Of a stretch of 64,000 bases of DNA, positions 25,701-38,368 are shown piece after piece (within the stretch, counting starts at the first letter, position 1; every line of letters starts with the position of its first letter). This DNA is from Sipunculus nudus. Taxonomy: Eukaryota; Annelida; Sipuncula; Golfingiida; Sipunculidae. The stretch lies in the NCBI GenBank assembly GCA_026874595.1, contig CM049312.1, positions 30,445,456 to 30,509,455 of the forward strand, in the 5' to 3' direction. The notes under the pieces are model-generated. The model did not search any database and was not told the origin of the DNA. It saw only the letters and a program-made list of their open reading frames with translations. The position numbers and the translations under genes were made by a program.

Positions 25701-27312
25701 CCCCCCCAAAAAAAAAAAATTAGAAATAATATTTAATATATTGATAACCTGTATCACTACCATATTGATATTCCATATTACAAATCTACAACTTGTGATT
25801 CAGCTTTGTGCACTGTAGTGGAACAACATATCAGAATTATTAATATATGTATTTTAGTCTAAGCTTTACGATAAGATTACCGTTCAGGATGAGGCGTTAC
25901 AGTTTCAACAGGTTGAGAGAATTTAACTTAGACTAAGTTTTTTTTATTATTATTTCTGGATAAGTCTCATGCTGTAAGTTACAATACATACATGATAGTT
26001 ATAGAATATTAATATTCGTACTGGGCAAATGATGCAAACATTTTATAAAAGCACCTAAAAAGAGTGTAAACATAAATATTTACTTATAAATTACTTTATA
26101 TACACCTATAGTGTACCCATAGTCAGTTCTACTGTTAATTTTAGTGTTACAGTGATAATTTTATAGGGATCTGACAGATTTTTACAAAAATCATATCTTT
26201 TTACCAACAGATTTTCTTGCCTAGGTTTGATTATGGATGTAGTAAACTAATTCCTAATGAGGTCGGAGGACACCAAGCTACTTTGTGAGGCCATCGTGAT
26301 AACTTAATCGGAACGTGAAAAAATTTAATGAAAATCCTTGCACATAATGAGAGCAGAAGTCATTAGACTTCGGTGGCACTGAGATGCCTCACCAAATATC
26401 TGATTTTTTTTCATGCAAGTTATAAATGTTAACCAATAGTTTTCTGAATAAAATTCTCAGAAAATTTGTATATTTAATTAGGTCAGAGGACACTAGGCTA
26501 CTTCAAGGGCCTGTTTATCTTGTAATATCACAGTAATAATTTACTTGATTTGATAGAATTTCACAAACTCCATAACCTTTTACCAACAGATTATTATGCC
26601 CAAATCAACTATAGGCAAAAAATTCATACACAATTAATGAGACCAGAGGTGTAATTGCAATAAATTACCTGGAATACTGTAGACCTAAGTGAAACTCAAC
26701 TCTAATTGAACCAATATAACACCTTCCCTTGAATCTATGTTCATTAAATGAGGTCAGAGGTCAACAGAATTTGATGGCACCATGATGACGCCAAAATATG
26801 GTAGATTTATTCTATTTGAATCATAAATATTTACCAATACAAATTTCACTTGATCTAAAGTCTCAACAAAATGCATGTACAGATATATTAATTAGGTTAG
26901 AGGTCACAAGACATGACATATTATGCATCTTAATAGGACTGCTGCATATATTAGGTTTGTTCATATAATCTGCCATATAAGATAGAATATATTTTTTATA
27001 ACTTAAAATTTTGTTAGATTACCTTGTTTACTGTAGAAAGTAAGTTTTTTTTAACTACTACACACATAATAAAGAGCTCCGCTGATAAGTAGTCAGCATT
27101 TGATAGGTATTCTCTCTGTTGCAAGATGCATCAGAACTTATCATAACTTGGAAGCATGTTATCGCGTCACATATCTGTTATCTTAGTTACTTAGTAACTT
27201 TTGTTATTTTCTGTATGTTTGTCATATGTAATGTGGGTACATTAATGACCAAAATTGCATTAATATATATCTTTAAATCTTTTGTCAAAAAAATAATTAA
27301 CATAGTACATAT
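22799..27312. other. Non-coding stretch between LINE ORF1 and ORF2
   Basis: 22800-23300 is GC-richer and may be a LINE inter-ORF region. 23300-27300 is very AT-rich, and I find no gene in it. A C-run followed by an A-run lies at 25698-25719. A degenerate repeat array lies at 26150-26935. A normal LINE has ORF2 close after ORF1, so the extra 4 kb probably represents another insertion. I found no target duplication for it. Confidence 0.5.
26150..26935 (+). repeat. Degenerate tandem repeat, about five units
   Basis: Variants of aatgaggtcagaggtcac recur near 26259, 26479, 26636, 26749 and 26889. They are followed by related phrases such as 'ggcaccatgatgac' and 'accaacagatt'. Spacing is irregular (110-220 bp), suggesting old unequal decay. 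Confidence 0.6.
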
Positions 27313-30300
27313 ATGTCTAATACTAGTCAGATAGTATCATTGAATGCCAGAGGACTGGCCAGTTATTCTAAAAGAAAGGAAGTTTTTCATTGGTTAAACA
27401 AGAAAGAATGTCATATTGTATTTTTACAAGAGACTCATAGTACTTCAAAATGTGAAAATAAATGGAAATCAGAATGGGGACATCAGATATATTTTAGCCA
27501 GGGCACTAACCAAGCAAGAGGGGTATGTACATTAATTAAAAACAAAACTGCCTTAGGATAAAAGCTGTAAGACGGGATAATCATGGGAGATATTTAATTA
27601 TTAATACAATAATAGGTCAACATGAGATCTCCTTTGTTAACATATATGCACCAAATAAGGATGAACCCTGCTTCTTTGAGGAACTTATTAATGTTATCAG
27701 CACCAATTGTACAGGCAATTTAATAATAGGTGGAGATTTTAATTTAACTCTTAATCCAAAATTGGATAAAAAGGGCGGGCATTCTTAAATTCACATGAAA
27801 TCTAGAGAAGTGATAAGTCATTGGATAGAATTAGAACAGTTATCGGATATCTGGAGATTACAACATCCCAACCATTTAGAATATACGTGGCATAGATATC
27901 TTCCTAATCCAGTATTTTGCAGACTTGACTTCTTTCTAATTAATGATAGCCCAATAAGTTGTAAAAACCAATCTGATATTGAAGCTGGGTATAAAAGTGA
28001 CCACTCTTTAACTAAAATAAATATGGCAATAACAGAACATAAGAATGGACCAGGTTTCTGGAAATTGAATTGTTCATTATTAAAGGATCAAAGTTATATC
28101 TCCAAAATAAAAGAGTGTATAAAAGATACTATTAACAATAATAAAGGAACAAATCCATCATTAATGTGGGATACTTTAAAATGTCAGATAAGAGGAGAAA
28201 CAATAGCATATGTAGCCTACAAGAAAAAAGTAAAAAAACAACATTCAGAATGGTTAATACATCAACTACAGACGATATATAACACAACAGGTGATACTTA
28301 AGATAAAGAAAATTGGAAAGTAGCAGTTAATAATCATAAAGAGTTTGTTGAAGAGAAAACAAGAGGAGCAATTATAAGATGTAGAACCACCTGGTTTTCA
28401 GAGGGGGACAAACCGACTAAATATTTTCTTAACATAGAAAAAAGAAACTTTAATCGAAAATCCATAATAAAACTCAAAGATAAACGAGGTAGAATAATAA
28501 TAGAACCCAAAGAGATATTAAATGAGGAACTACAATTTTATACAAATTTATATACAGCACAAGCCAAGTCTGATAATGTTAATAGAGATTTCTTTTTACT
28601 AGAAAATAATAAAATGCTCAATGAAGAGGAAAGGACTTTGTGTGAAGAAGAATTTAAAATTGAAGAATTTAAAAACACTGTTGATTCAATGGCCCTTAAT
28701 AAGACTCCAGGCCCAGATGGGTTCCCAGTAGAATTTTATAAACGTTTTGGTCTGATTTAATAGAATATTTAATAAATGCTATAAGTCACTCATATAATAA
28801 AGACTGCCTTCCACTCACTATGCGTCAAGGGATAATATGTCTCATTCCTAAGAGAGGGAAGGACCAACTACTCTTGAAAAACTGGCGCCCCCTTTCTCTT
28901 CTTAATACCGATTATAAAATATTAGCAAAAACTTTAGCCAATAAACTTAAATTAGTCTTACCTTCAATAATATATTCAGATCAAACTGGTTTAATCAAAA
29001 ATCGATATATCGGAGAAAATATAATAAAAATTATAAGCATTATCTCTCATTTAAAAAATAAAATGATAGGAGGTTACCTGTTATCAGTTGATTTTGAAAA
29101 AGCATTTGATCAGTTAGAATGGCCTTGTATTCAAGATGTACTTCAAGCATTTACCTTTGGACCAATCCTTCGAAATTGGATTAAGATATTATATCATAAT
29201 ATTTTTAGCTGTGTTCTGAACAGAGGATGGGCCACTGATTCCTTCTCAGTAACAAGAGGTGTTAGACAGGGATGTCCCCTATCACCATACTTATTCATAT
29301 TGGCAGCAGAAATACTAGCAAATGAAATAAGGAATAACTGTAAAATAAAAGGAGTAATAGTTGATCAGAAGTATGCAGATGACACTGTTTTAACTCTTAC
29401 AGGAGGACCAATGTCAATCAAAGAAGTCTTGGACGTATTTAAAAGGTTTCAACAAATATCAGGTCTTAAAGTTAACATAGAAAAAACAGCAATAATGCTC
29501 AAACAAACAAGTTTTATAATCAGGCACAATTGAAAGACTTAGGTCTGTGTTGGTGTACTAATCCAGTTAAAATTTTAGGAATCTCAAATCATCCGGAATG
29601 GAAAAAAATGATAGAAACTAACTATAAAGAAATCCTTAGTAAAATTAAAACTATTATAAATATCTGGAGACACTGAATTATGTCCTTGTCTGGAAGGATA
29701 ACCATTGTGAAAACATGTATTATTTCACAACTCATATATTTATTCCTTGTACTTCCTAAGCCATCACAAACTTATATTAAAGAAGTGGAAAGATTAATAT
29801 TTAAATTTATATGGAATAACCATCCAGACAAGGTTAAGGGAAACACTTTAATAGCACCGAGAGATAAAGGAGGGTTAAATATGATTAATCTCCAAGCTAA
29901 GTTACAATCTTTAAAAATCTCATGGGTAAACGTTTTCTTAGCAGCTCCACTTAAAATGGTTGGAGACAGATTATTAATGTACAATTAAAAAATCTAGGTA
30001 CATATATATTTAAATGTAACTTGAGAGTGAACGACTTAAAAGATTTGAGTGTCACTTGTGATCCATTCTGGAAAGAAGTACTCCAATCCTGGTACAAATG
30101 CAATTACACTAAGATGGTTTCTATAAATGAAATTCAGTCACAAACTTTGTAGTTTAACTCTCACATAAAAATAAATAACACAGTAATATTTTATAATAAA
30201 TTATATAAGGCAGGGGTCAAAACAGTTTCAGACATTACTAAAAATGTGGGAAACAATGTAACATTTCTGACCTTTAAAGAATTAATAAGCAGGTACAAAG

Positions 30301-30314
30301 TCACTATTAACTTT
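27313..30314 (+). pseudogene. Outer LINE ORF2, endonuclease and reverse transcriptase part
   Basis: This is an L1/Tx1-type ORF2, which nicks target DNA and reverse-transcribes LINE RNA. The endonuclease begins at 27313 (SLNARGL, then FLQETHS). A frameshift near 27560 separates it from GDFNLTLNP (about 27735) and from 27795-28301 with LEYTWHRY and YKSDHS. The RT core at 28820-29533 contains NWRPLSLLN, the catalytic SVDFEKAFD, GVRQGCPLSPYLF and YADDT, all canonical. The thumb/C-terminal part (from 29680) runs in frame to 30314, where the second LINE has inserted, and resumes at 36595. Several frameshifts and stops make it inactive. Confidence 0.88.
30301..30314 (+). repeat. Target-site duplication, left, of the inner LINE
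   Basis: The 14-mer tcactattaacttt is repeated exactly at 36581-36594. It abuts the T-run that is the A-rich tail of the minus-strand LINE. Confidence 0.93.
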
Positions 30315-30677
30315 TTTTTATTGACTACATCACATGAAACAACATATAGACAGTACAAATAATGAACATGTAAAACAATATGTACACATACTAATACACT
30401 GCACAAAAACATACAATAACAATGCACAGAGATAATTTCAGTACGGGGATACTTATACAGTTCAGAGACAATTTTATGTAGAGGATTGATTATGGCCTGT
30501 GATAGTTTGTTTACCAGGTAATTTTAGCTTATATTCTTATATTCTTCTATTCTTCAGGGAGTATGAATCAAATATTTGACACTATAATGACAAATGCATA
30601 CTTAAGAACACATAAAAAAAAATCATAAGTATTTGCATATTCAGCAACAACAATATCTGTATCTAGAAACACAAAAC

Positions 30678-33600
30678 TTATATTTGATATATATATCTCA
30701 ATGTCAAATTGTATAAACAATAATATTTTTTAAGACACAAGTGAGCTCCACTTCTTATAATGTACAGATAAAGTTCCATTTCTGTGGGCAATGTTTCTTT
30801 CAATGGTGTATATCTGTTCCATATATAGTTTAAATTGATAAACGTTGGCATAATATTTTTGCATTTACACACATATATATATATATATCTTTTAGCTTGT
30901 AATATAAGTATATCTAACAGAGAATCATTTGTGTTGTTGAAGATAATAGTTGTTTTGCTAAAGCAGTTTTCTGTAAGAAGTATCTTTTGGCTAATCAGCC
31001 AGTTTTTTATTTGAGTAAAAATGTTTTGTGTTTCGTTACAGCTATAAAATAGATGCATAATAGTTTCTTTCTCTTTTTTACAAAGTGAACAAAGTTCACT
31101 GGTTGCTTTCCCTATAGTAAATAACAGAGGGTTTAGAGCTATGGTTCTATGAATTAGTTTAAACTGAAATATTCTTAATATTTCTGATATTGTTATGCTT
31201 TTTATATTGTTTAAGGCTTCATATATCAGGTCTCTGCAATCGCATTGCATGTCTCTATTCCATTTATCAATTACTTTGGAGGGTTCTGTGCAGACGTTCA
31301 TTATTAAATCTTTGTAAACTTTTTGTGAGATTTTCTTAGTATTCATTATAGTTTCTATATTCGGTTTACATGGATTGTTAATGTGTATATCACTATCTGA
31401 GCATGATTTTATTATTTTTTTCCAACATGCTGGAATAGCATCAATTAAACTCATATACTGCATTTGCCCTATTTTTAATTTATATCTACTAATGAGTTCT
31501 GCATGTAATAGAAAAGTATATTATTTGTTTTTATTTTTTAGGATATCATATACTTTTGTGACACCTGCATTGCACATTTCTTTGATATATACAGTTTTAT
31601 GATCAACTTTGATGTGCGAGTTATAAAATAATTCCTGATTAAAGATTTCCTCTGGAGAGTACACATTTTTAAAGTTATATTTACACCATGCATCAAAAAC
31701 TTCTCTCCAGAATGGGCTATATAGATGATCATTAAGATTTTTTATGTCAGATGACCTAAGATTACATTTAAAAAAATAAGAACCCATTCCTTTAAACTGT
31801 ATATCAACTATTTGTCTCCAGCCTCGGTCTAAGGTGCCAGATAAGAAACGTTTCACCCAAGCAATTTTTAATGCATCAATTTTGGATTTTAAATGTATCA
31901 TGTCTAGTCCCCCTTTTTCAATAGGTGCTATGAGTGTGGTTCGTTTAATCTTATCTTGTTTGTCCCATATAAATTTCCAAAGTAAAGATTCAATATCTTT
32001 TACGTAAGTTGGGGATGGATTGGGTAATACCTGTAGTGCACAATTGTGATAATACATGTGCTTTTATAATATTTATTTTTCCTGAAAGCGACATACCTCT
32101 ATTGGACCATATATTTATAATTGTTTTTATTTTACTCAGTATTTCTATATAGTTGATATCTTACATCTTTCTCCAGTCTGGATAAACAGATATACCCAAT
32201 ATTTTTACTGGTTCAGAGCTCCATTTTAAACCTAATCTTTCTATGTTTTCTTTTTCATTAGCAAAAGGTGTCATAGGAATAACTACAGTTTTTTCTACAT
32301 TAACTTTTAATCCCGATATTTTTTTTTAAATTCGTCAAAAGTTCCTAGAAGTTCTTTAAAAGATTTAGTGCCTCCAGTAAGGGTTACTGCTGTTTCATCT
32401 GCATACTGAATTAATTTATGTTCAGTACCTCCTATATTTACATCTTTAATTCTAGGATTATTCCTTATTTTAACAGCTAGTATTTCTGAAGCGAGTATAA
32501 ACAGATATGGTGACAATGGACAGCCTTGCCTAACACCTCGATTTATAGAAAAGTATGAAGTGGCCCATCCCCTATTTATAACACAGCTGTTAATACCTGA
32601 GTAAAGTATATGAATCCATTTTCTAAAATTTGGTCCAAAATTTAACATTTTTAGAGTATTGTGAATATGAGTCCATTCTAAAAAATCAAAAGCTTTTTCA
32701 AAATCTATTGATACCAGGTAACTTTTAACTTTATGTTTATATGAATATGCAAATATATCTGTAATTTTTATGTTTTCTCCAATATACCTATTTTCCATGA
32801 AACCAGTCTGATCAGAATGAATAATAGAGTCTAGGGTTGTCTTAAGTCTATTAGCTAAAGTTTTAGCAATTATTTTATAGTCCGTGTTTAAAAAAGAGAG
32901 ATGACGCAGTTCTTCAAATGAAGAGAATCTTTTCCTTTTTTGGGAATGAGACAGATAATACCTTGTCGCATTGAAAGTGGTCAAAATATTATTGGAAAAT
33001 GAATATTTCAGTGGGTTAATAAAATAATCTTTAATATCATCCCAAAATTTCTGATAAAATTCAGCTGGAAATCCATCAGATCCTGGTGTCTTATTTGTTT
33101 TAAGAGATTTCACAGTTTTATATAGCTCAGATGGAGAAAAATCTGCTTCACAGTTTTGTGCGTCTTCCTCTCTAAGTGTATATAAATCCTCTTTTGTAAT
33201 AAACTGGTTTGTGTAATCCTCTCTGAGTTCATTAGATGTATACAAATTCTTATAAAATGTTAATTGTTCCTGCAAAATTGTTTCTGTGTCAGTAATTATT
33301 TTTCCATTTTTGTCTTTTAATTTCAGGATTGATTTTTGTTCATAGTTTCTTTTTTCCAAATTTAAAAAATACTTTGTAGGTTTATCTCCTTCTGAAAACC
33401 ATCTGGATCTGCATCTGATTACTGCTCCTTTTGTCTCATTTTCAATTAAAAGTTTATGATTGTTCACTACAATCTCCCATTTACATTTATCTTCAAAGTT
33501 CTTAGTTTTATTATATTGACACTGGGCCTTATACATTTCTCTCTCTAATGCTATTATTAGTTTATTAGTGTACCTTCTCTTTTTGTTTGTTGAGAATGCT

Positions 33601-34489
33601 ATGCTTTCACCTCTAATTTGGCACTTGATTGTGTCCCATAAAAGTGAGGAATTAGCTTCTTTATTGTCTTTTACAGTGTTTCTTATACATTCTTTAATCT
33701 GCTTAATATATGTTTCATCTTCAAGTAATGAACAATTAAATTTCCAATATCCCGGACCTCGCGGATGTTCACTCAGCAATTAACTCATTGAAATAAGTGC
33801 ATGATCTGTTTTTTTATCCAGTTTCGATTCTAGTAGTGTCTGCGTACCTGCAAAGACTATCACTGATAAGAAAGTAGTCAAGACGACAAAATATAGGTTG
33901 GGGGTTGTATCTATGCCATGTGTATTTCAGGGTCGCTGGGTGTTGAGCCCTCCAAACATCTGTCAACTGTGACAGTTCCATCCAATGTAAAATAATTTGT
34001 CTAGATTTTTCCTGTATTTATTACCACTTTCTTTGTCTATTTCCGGGTTTAAAGTTACATTGAAATCACCAACAATTATTAATTTATCTACATGTAGATC
34101 TTTTAATATAGATATAAGATTTTAAAAAAATCTGGTTCATCTTTATTTGGAGCATATACATTTACTAGTGTAATGTTATGAATTCCTGCTATAATATTGA
34201 GAATAAGAAATCTACCACATTTATCTCGCTTTATATCTTTAACATGGATTCCTGATTTATTTTTAATAAGTACACTAACTCCCTTTGCTTGATTAGTTCC
34301 ATGACAAAAAAATATTTGGTTCCCCCACTCTGATCTCCATCTCATTTCATTTTCTGTACTACTATGTGTTTCTTGGAGGAGTATGATATCAATTTTTTTC
34401 CTATTCAACCAATAGAATATTTCTCTTCTTTTTGCATGACTACCCATACCTCTTACATTCATTGAAGCTATATTACATATGTCAGTCAC
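30678..34489 (-). pseudogene. Inner LINE ORF2: endonuclease, reverse transcriptase, C-terminal zinc knuckle
   Basis: The span of about 3.8 kb equals a usual L1-type ORF2 of roughly 1270 residues. Its pieces are 34489-34103 (SMNVRGM, then LLQETHS, endonuclease), 33779-32307 (490 codons: linker, NKTPGSDGFPAEFY, SIDFEKAFD, GVRQGCPLSPYLF and the motif C region), 32057-31521 (thumb, with LIAPIEKGGLDMIHL) and 31463-30678 (C-terminal knuckle ELCSLCKKEKETIMHLFYSC). At least three frameshifts separate them. RT motif C reads YADET rather than YADDT (codon at 32396-32394), so the second metal-binding aspartate is replaced. Confidence 0.9.
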
Positions 34490-36580
34490 AACTACTTGTA
34501 ATTATCTTGGAAACAAGAAAAATATAACAAGTCTGAAATGTCTTGTATATTAGACTTCCTAGTCCTGACAAGCAGTAGGTTCTGCTATTATGGGATATAG
34601 CAGAAAGAGTGCCTGTCTGTTGGTGTTATAAATGAGTTATGTCACAGTCATGAGCTGTGTTACATAAATTCATGGCTCTATTAAATAACTATCTTTAAAT
34701 ATATTCCACTTATATTTAAAAAAAATGTGCATATCAAAGAACAAGAGGGTGGAAAGTGAATTATCATATCTTAAACATATGTCTTATGATGATAAAGCCA
34801 GTGTAATCTGACAATAATATTAAAATAAATCCCCACTAATATATATGCTTCAGTCTGAATTATACAGTATTAGGCAAAACTTAAAAGTATATAGTGTTCA
34901 ACTGACATAGTTGCTGGTTGATGAACCCACATTTGTGTCGAAAAAGCAAAAACATACAGTATCAAAGAATTACACAGTATAGACGGTACCAATGAAAATA
35001 TGATGACTGCGGACATGACCTATCTGGGCAACTGAGTGAAGCAGATGTTCCCCTGTGGCTCCATAACTCATAATGGCAATTATTGCACATGATAGTTAGT
35101 ATTTATAAATTTAAATTATATATATAAACTACACATGCATAATCTTTACAGATTATGTCAGTGTGCTACTGCTCTTGTTCTCAGGAAAAATATGTAAATT
35201 GGTAATGCTGTTATATCGTAATACAAAAATTTTTGCTGCTGGCACAGATATAGTTTTTTATTCTAATACAAGGGCACAGAAGCACAAAAAGTCCACCGCC
35301 CAATGCATAACTCAAATGTGTGATTTTTTTCTGTGACATGCTTTGCCCTGAAATTGTCTTAAATAGGATAGTTCATGATCCAACAGTGTCTTGTCTAATG
35401 AATGTAACTACACAAGAAGAGTAGACATACCAAATATTAAAATAATCCGTGATATAATTTATGAATATCCTGAACGGGACTTGATTGATATTAAAAAGGT
35501 CAACGTACCGAGCCTTAAAAGTACTGCAGCAATTGTGCATATTAAAGTGACGTGCTTATATTGCTTCAGGATAGATGCGACCAATGTACACGAATAATAT
35601 ATGTGACATTTCTATACTACTTCAGTAAAAACTAGAAAATACCATTCTACCTCATTTAGGAGAAACAACCAAAGGAGATGTCCTCTGTTGGTGAATTATC
35701 ATCAAGTGACAGTCATGTAATGATTGTGTCTATCTGACATAGTATTATTCTTTGCAGAAGCTCGCAAGACAAAAAGAAAAAAGAAAAAAAGCAGTTTCTG
35801 CACAATGCATGGTATTGTGAAAAGACTGAATTTAGTGATAAAAAAATTCAAATACATAAATTATTTTGAAAACAGTCATGCTCTATTTAGTTTTCAGTTA
35901 ATCCCCATTGCTCTAAGGGGTCTGCATATATAATTTGGAGACTTCAGCTTCTTATTTACTGAGTTATCCAGATTTAAAGGAAAAGCACAACTGTGGCCGG
36001 TAAAAAGGTCTAACTCAGAAAATGCCACAAGCAGAATCCACTGACATTTTTAATAAAATTGAATCGCGAAATCAGCAGAAGTTTTACTAACTTTTAGAGC
36101 AATCAAGCGGAAGAAGGGCGTGACGGCTACACAGACGCGGACCATTTTAGTAGTTCAAACCTGCTTAATTTTAACTGCTGATAGTAATCATATAATGTTC
36201 ATTGAATCATTTGTTTTATCTGTAAAAATTAAGGTAAAAAGCAAGAGAGATGTAAATTTGTGTAATTTAATGATCGTTAAAAGAGCATAAAATGGATAAT
36301 TGTATTAACCAATTATCATGAGGGGCGTTTAACTTACAAAATGTTGTAAGGTTCTGATGTCCAATTCCGATTTTCATCCTGTTTCATTAATCTGAAACAC
36401 TCAAGTCAGACGTGTCCAGCATCAACATCGAATCAACTGAGCGATAATGAGAACGGTAATGAATTTAGTCTCTTTGTCCACAAGTTGCTGTTATCCAGGT
36501 TTGTAGATTGGTTCCTGCAATATTATTAAAAAAACTCTAAATGTCCAATGGACAAGACTGCAGTTCTGGAGTGACTCTCT
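34490..36580 (-). other. 5' region of inner LINE without recognisable ORF1
   Basis: It is AT-rich with no credible frame on the minus strand. The short plus-strand frames here show no family features. It may be a long 5' UTR, or ORF1 may be degraded. Confidence 0.5.
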
Positions 36581-36594
36581 TCACTATTAACTTT
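36581..36594 (+). repeat. Target-site duplication, right, of the inner LINE
   Basis: Exact copy of 30301-30314. Confidence 0.93.
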
Positions 36595-37331
36595 ATGCAC
36601 TACACAGGATTGCTGCATGCAGTCCCAGGAACTTGGAAAAAGAGATATAAAGAATAACCCAAAGGTCCAACTGCAAGAACATAGGGTTGAAAACATTTTA
36701 AGAATGAAAAATACTTCACGTTTCATCTACAGCGATTTAATAAATAACCTCTATATTTTGCCAGTCAAACCAATGGAAAAGTGGACCAGAGAGAATTACA
36801 AAACAATGAAATCATACTTAAAGCCTTCAAAAATATAACCAGTATTACCATTTCTGAGAAGCTAAGAACCTTTCAGTTTAAACTACTACATAGGATTCTA
36901 CCTTTGAATCCCTTCCTCTATAAATTGAAAAAAAGTGACACAGAATTGTGCACATTTTGCAAAAAAAGATAGAGAGACGCATTCTCATATATTTTATCAC
37001 TGTGAAATAACATACAGCTTAATATCTGATTTAAAAAAAATGGTTGAGAGACATAGTCTTAGATATACACATGAGCAATTTCACAAAAACCTTTATAATT
37101 ATGAACACTACCAACGACACCTTTCTAGATATTTTAATACTACTCTTTAAACATTTCGTATACACATGTAAGTGTAAAGAAAAATTTCCTACGTTCTGTA
37201 TGTATACAAACTACGTATTACAGATATATAAAATAGAAGACAATATAGCTAGAGCAAAATGTAAAATAGTAATACATGACCAGAAATGGAAACAATTTAA
37301 AAATAAATATTTTAAAGAAAATCATTGCTGA
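36595..37331 (+). pseudogene. Outer LINE ORF2, C-terminal part
   Basis: This continues the frame broken at 30314. It includes TITEK-like SITISEKLRTFQFKLLHRIL and the zinc knuckle ELCTFCKKD..THSHIFYHC, the same order as in the inner LINE C-terminus. Single-base shifts occur near 36830, 36970 and 37050-37130. The terminal piece ends with a stop at 37329-37331. Confidence 0.88.
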
Positions 37332-37569
37332 AATAATACCTATCTTAAAGCAAAAACAAAAAATATTCACCATGATTATTTCAATATGTTTATAATGTAC
37401 CCTGTCTGTATTTGTTGTTTATGTACATCCGGTTAGTGTGTATCAACCTGAGTGTGAATGTATACATGTATGCATGTTTTTGTTTTTATGTACATTGTAT
37501 GATGATGTAAGATCATGTGTACTGTTTGTTACTGTATCTGTATTATATGTTCAATTAATAAAAAAAAAA
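37332..37569 (+). other. Outer LINE 3' UTR and A-rich tail
   Basis: About 240 bp of AT-rich DNA ends in ttaataaaaaaaaa, followed at once by the right target-site copy. The last tail bases overlap the first two As of that copy. Confidence 0.85.
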
Positions 37570-37581
37570 TGAAACGATGAC
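37568..37581 (+). repeat. Right target-site duplication of the 30-kb insertion
   Basis: Exact copy of 7487-7500. Copy A sequence resumes at 37582 and aligns with copy B from about 52874. Confidence 0.9.
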
Positions 37582-37729
37582 ACTCTTTTCCGTTATTGGA
37601 AATAATATTCCCATTCAGTCTCACCTAGAGAGCAAATGTATTGCAACACGTATAAAGGACCCATTGTTAAATATTGATCACGCATTGAGTGTTAGTATGC
37701 TTTGATCGAGAACCTTGTCCTCAAACCGG

Positions 37730-37806
37730 TGGCTTTCCGGAGGAGATTGAATAAGTGATATAAAACACCTTTTGATAAGACACTGTCTCAATGTGTTGTC
37801 AACATG
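37730..37806 (+). promoter_or_regulatory. Additional copy of the galactosyltransferase core promoter and start region
   Basis: The block 'ctttccggaggagattga' through 'gatataaaacacc' to 'caacatggct' matches the promoter/start block at 53512-53589 and the one at 38297-38374. After ATGGCT the sequence diverges from exon 1. It is the third copy of this block in the window. Confidence 0.65.
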
Positions 37807-38368
37807 GCTACCAATAGGCAGATCAATGACAGTTCATTTACTGGTAGCCATACTGTTCGATTCATGTGATAGAGAAGAAGATGTCTACAAAGATACATGG
37901 ATGCACAAGCCGGCAGGTGAGGAACATTTCTCATAAATGTATTTAAAATGTTCTATAATAGGGTTTACGAATACATTCTTTAATATTATGTATAAAAGCA
38001 AATACATGATGATACCATCTATTGGTGGGCCGTACAGTTATTTTGCCATTTTGCAATATAGAATTGCTTCACGATCAGACACAGATACATTACTTCCGCT
38101 CGTGAACCGTGAAAGAGGCTGCCAGCATCAACGCGAGTCTGGTTGCGGTTGCAGTTTCTGATCAGATTTCGCAAGTGATACGGCCCCTTGCATGAGCCAG
38201 TGAACGGTGTCTTGTAACAACGTATACTTCTTGGTTGTAGAGAACACTTGATGAAAGCATATTCGACGCATGAGGACAAGGTTGCTATGGTGACATGCTT
38301 TCCGGAGGAGATTGAATCAGTAATATAAAAATTCTTTGGATAAGGCACAGTCTCACTGTAATGCCAAC

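Larger units (their letters stand above)
30315..36580 (-). mobile_element. Inner LINE, full insertion of 6266 bp
   Basis: This minus-strand L1/Tx1-type LINE is inserted into ORF2 of the outer LINE. Its 3' tail is at 30315-30320. ORF2 spans 34489-30678. The 3' UTR is about 360 bp. The 5' region (34490-36580) is about 2.1 kb, and I find no ORF1-like frame there. Joining 30314 to 36595 keeps the host LINE frame open through the junction, and the residues beyond (MHYTGLLHAVPGTW) align with the inner element's own MQYMSLIDAIPACW. Confidence 0.92.
7501..37567 (+). mobile_element. 30-kb nested (matryoshka) insertion in copy A
   Basis: This is everything between the two 14-bp target-site copies. The LINE tail at the right end marks the outer element as a plus-strand LINE, so everything inside arrived with it or later. 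Its contents from left to right are a helicase gene, a convergent transposase gene, LINE ORF1, about 4 kb of AT-rich DNA, LINE ORF2, a second LINE on the minus strand, and the rest of ORF2 with its 3' end. Without the helicase/transposase element and the inner LINE, the outer LINE would still be about 9.7 kb, which is too long. The 23300-27300 stretch is therefore probably a further insertion. Confidence 0.85.
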
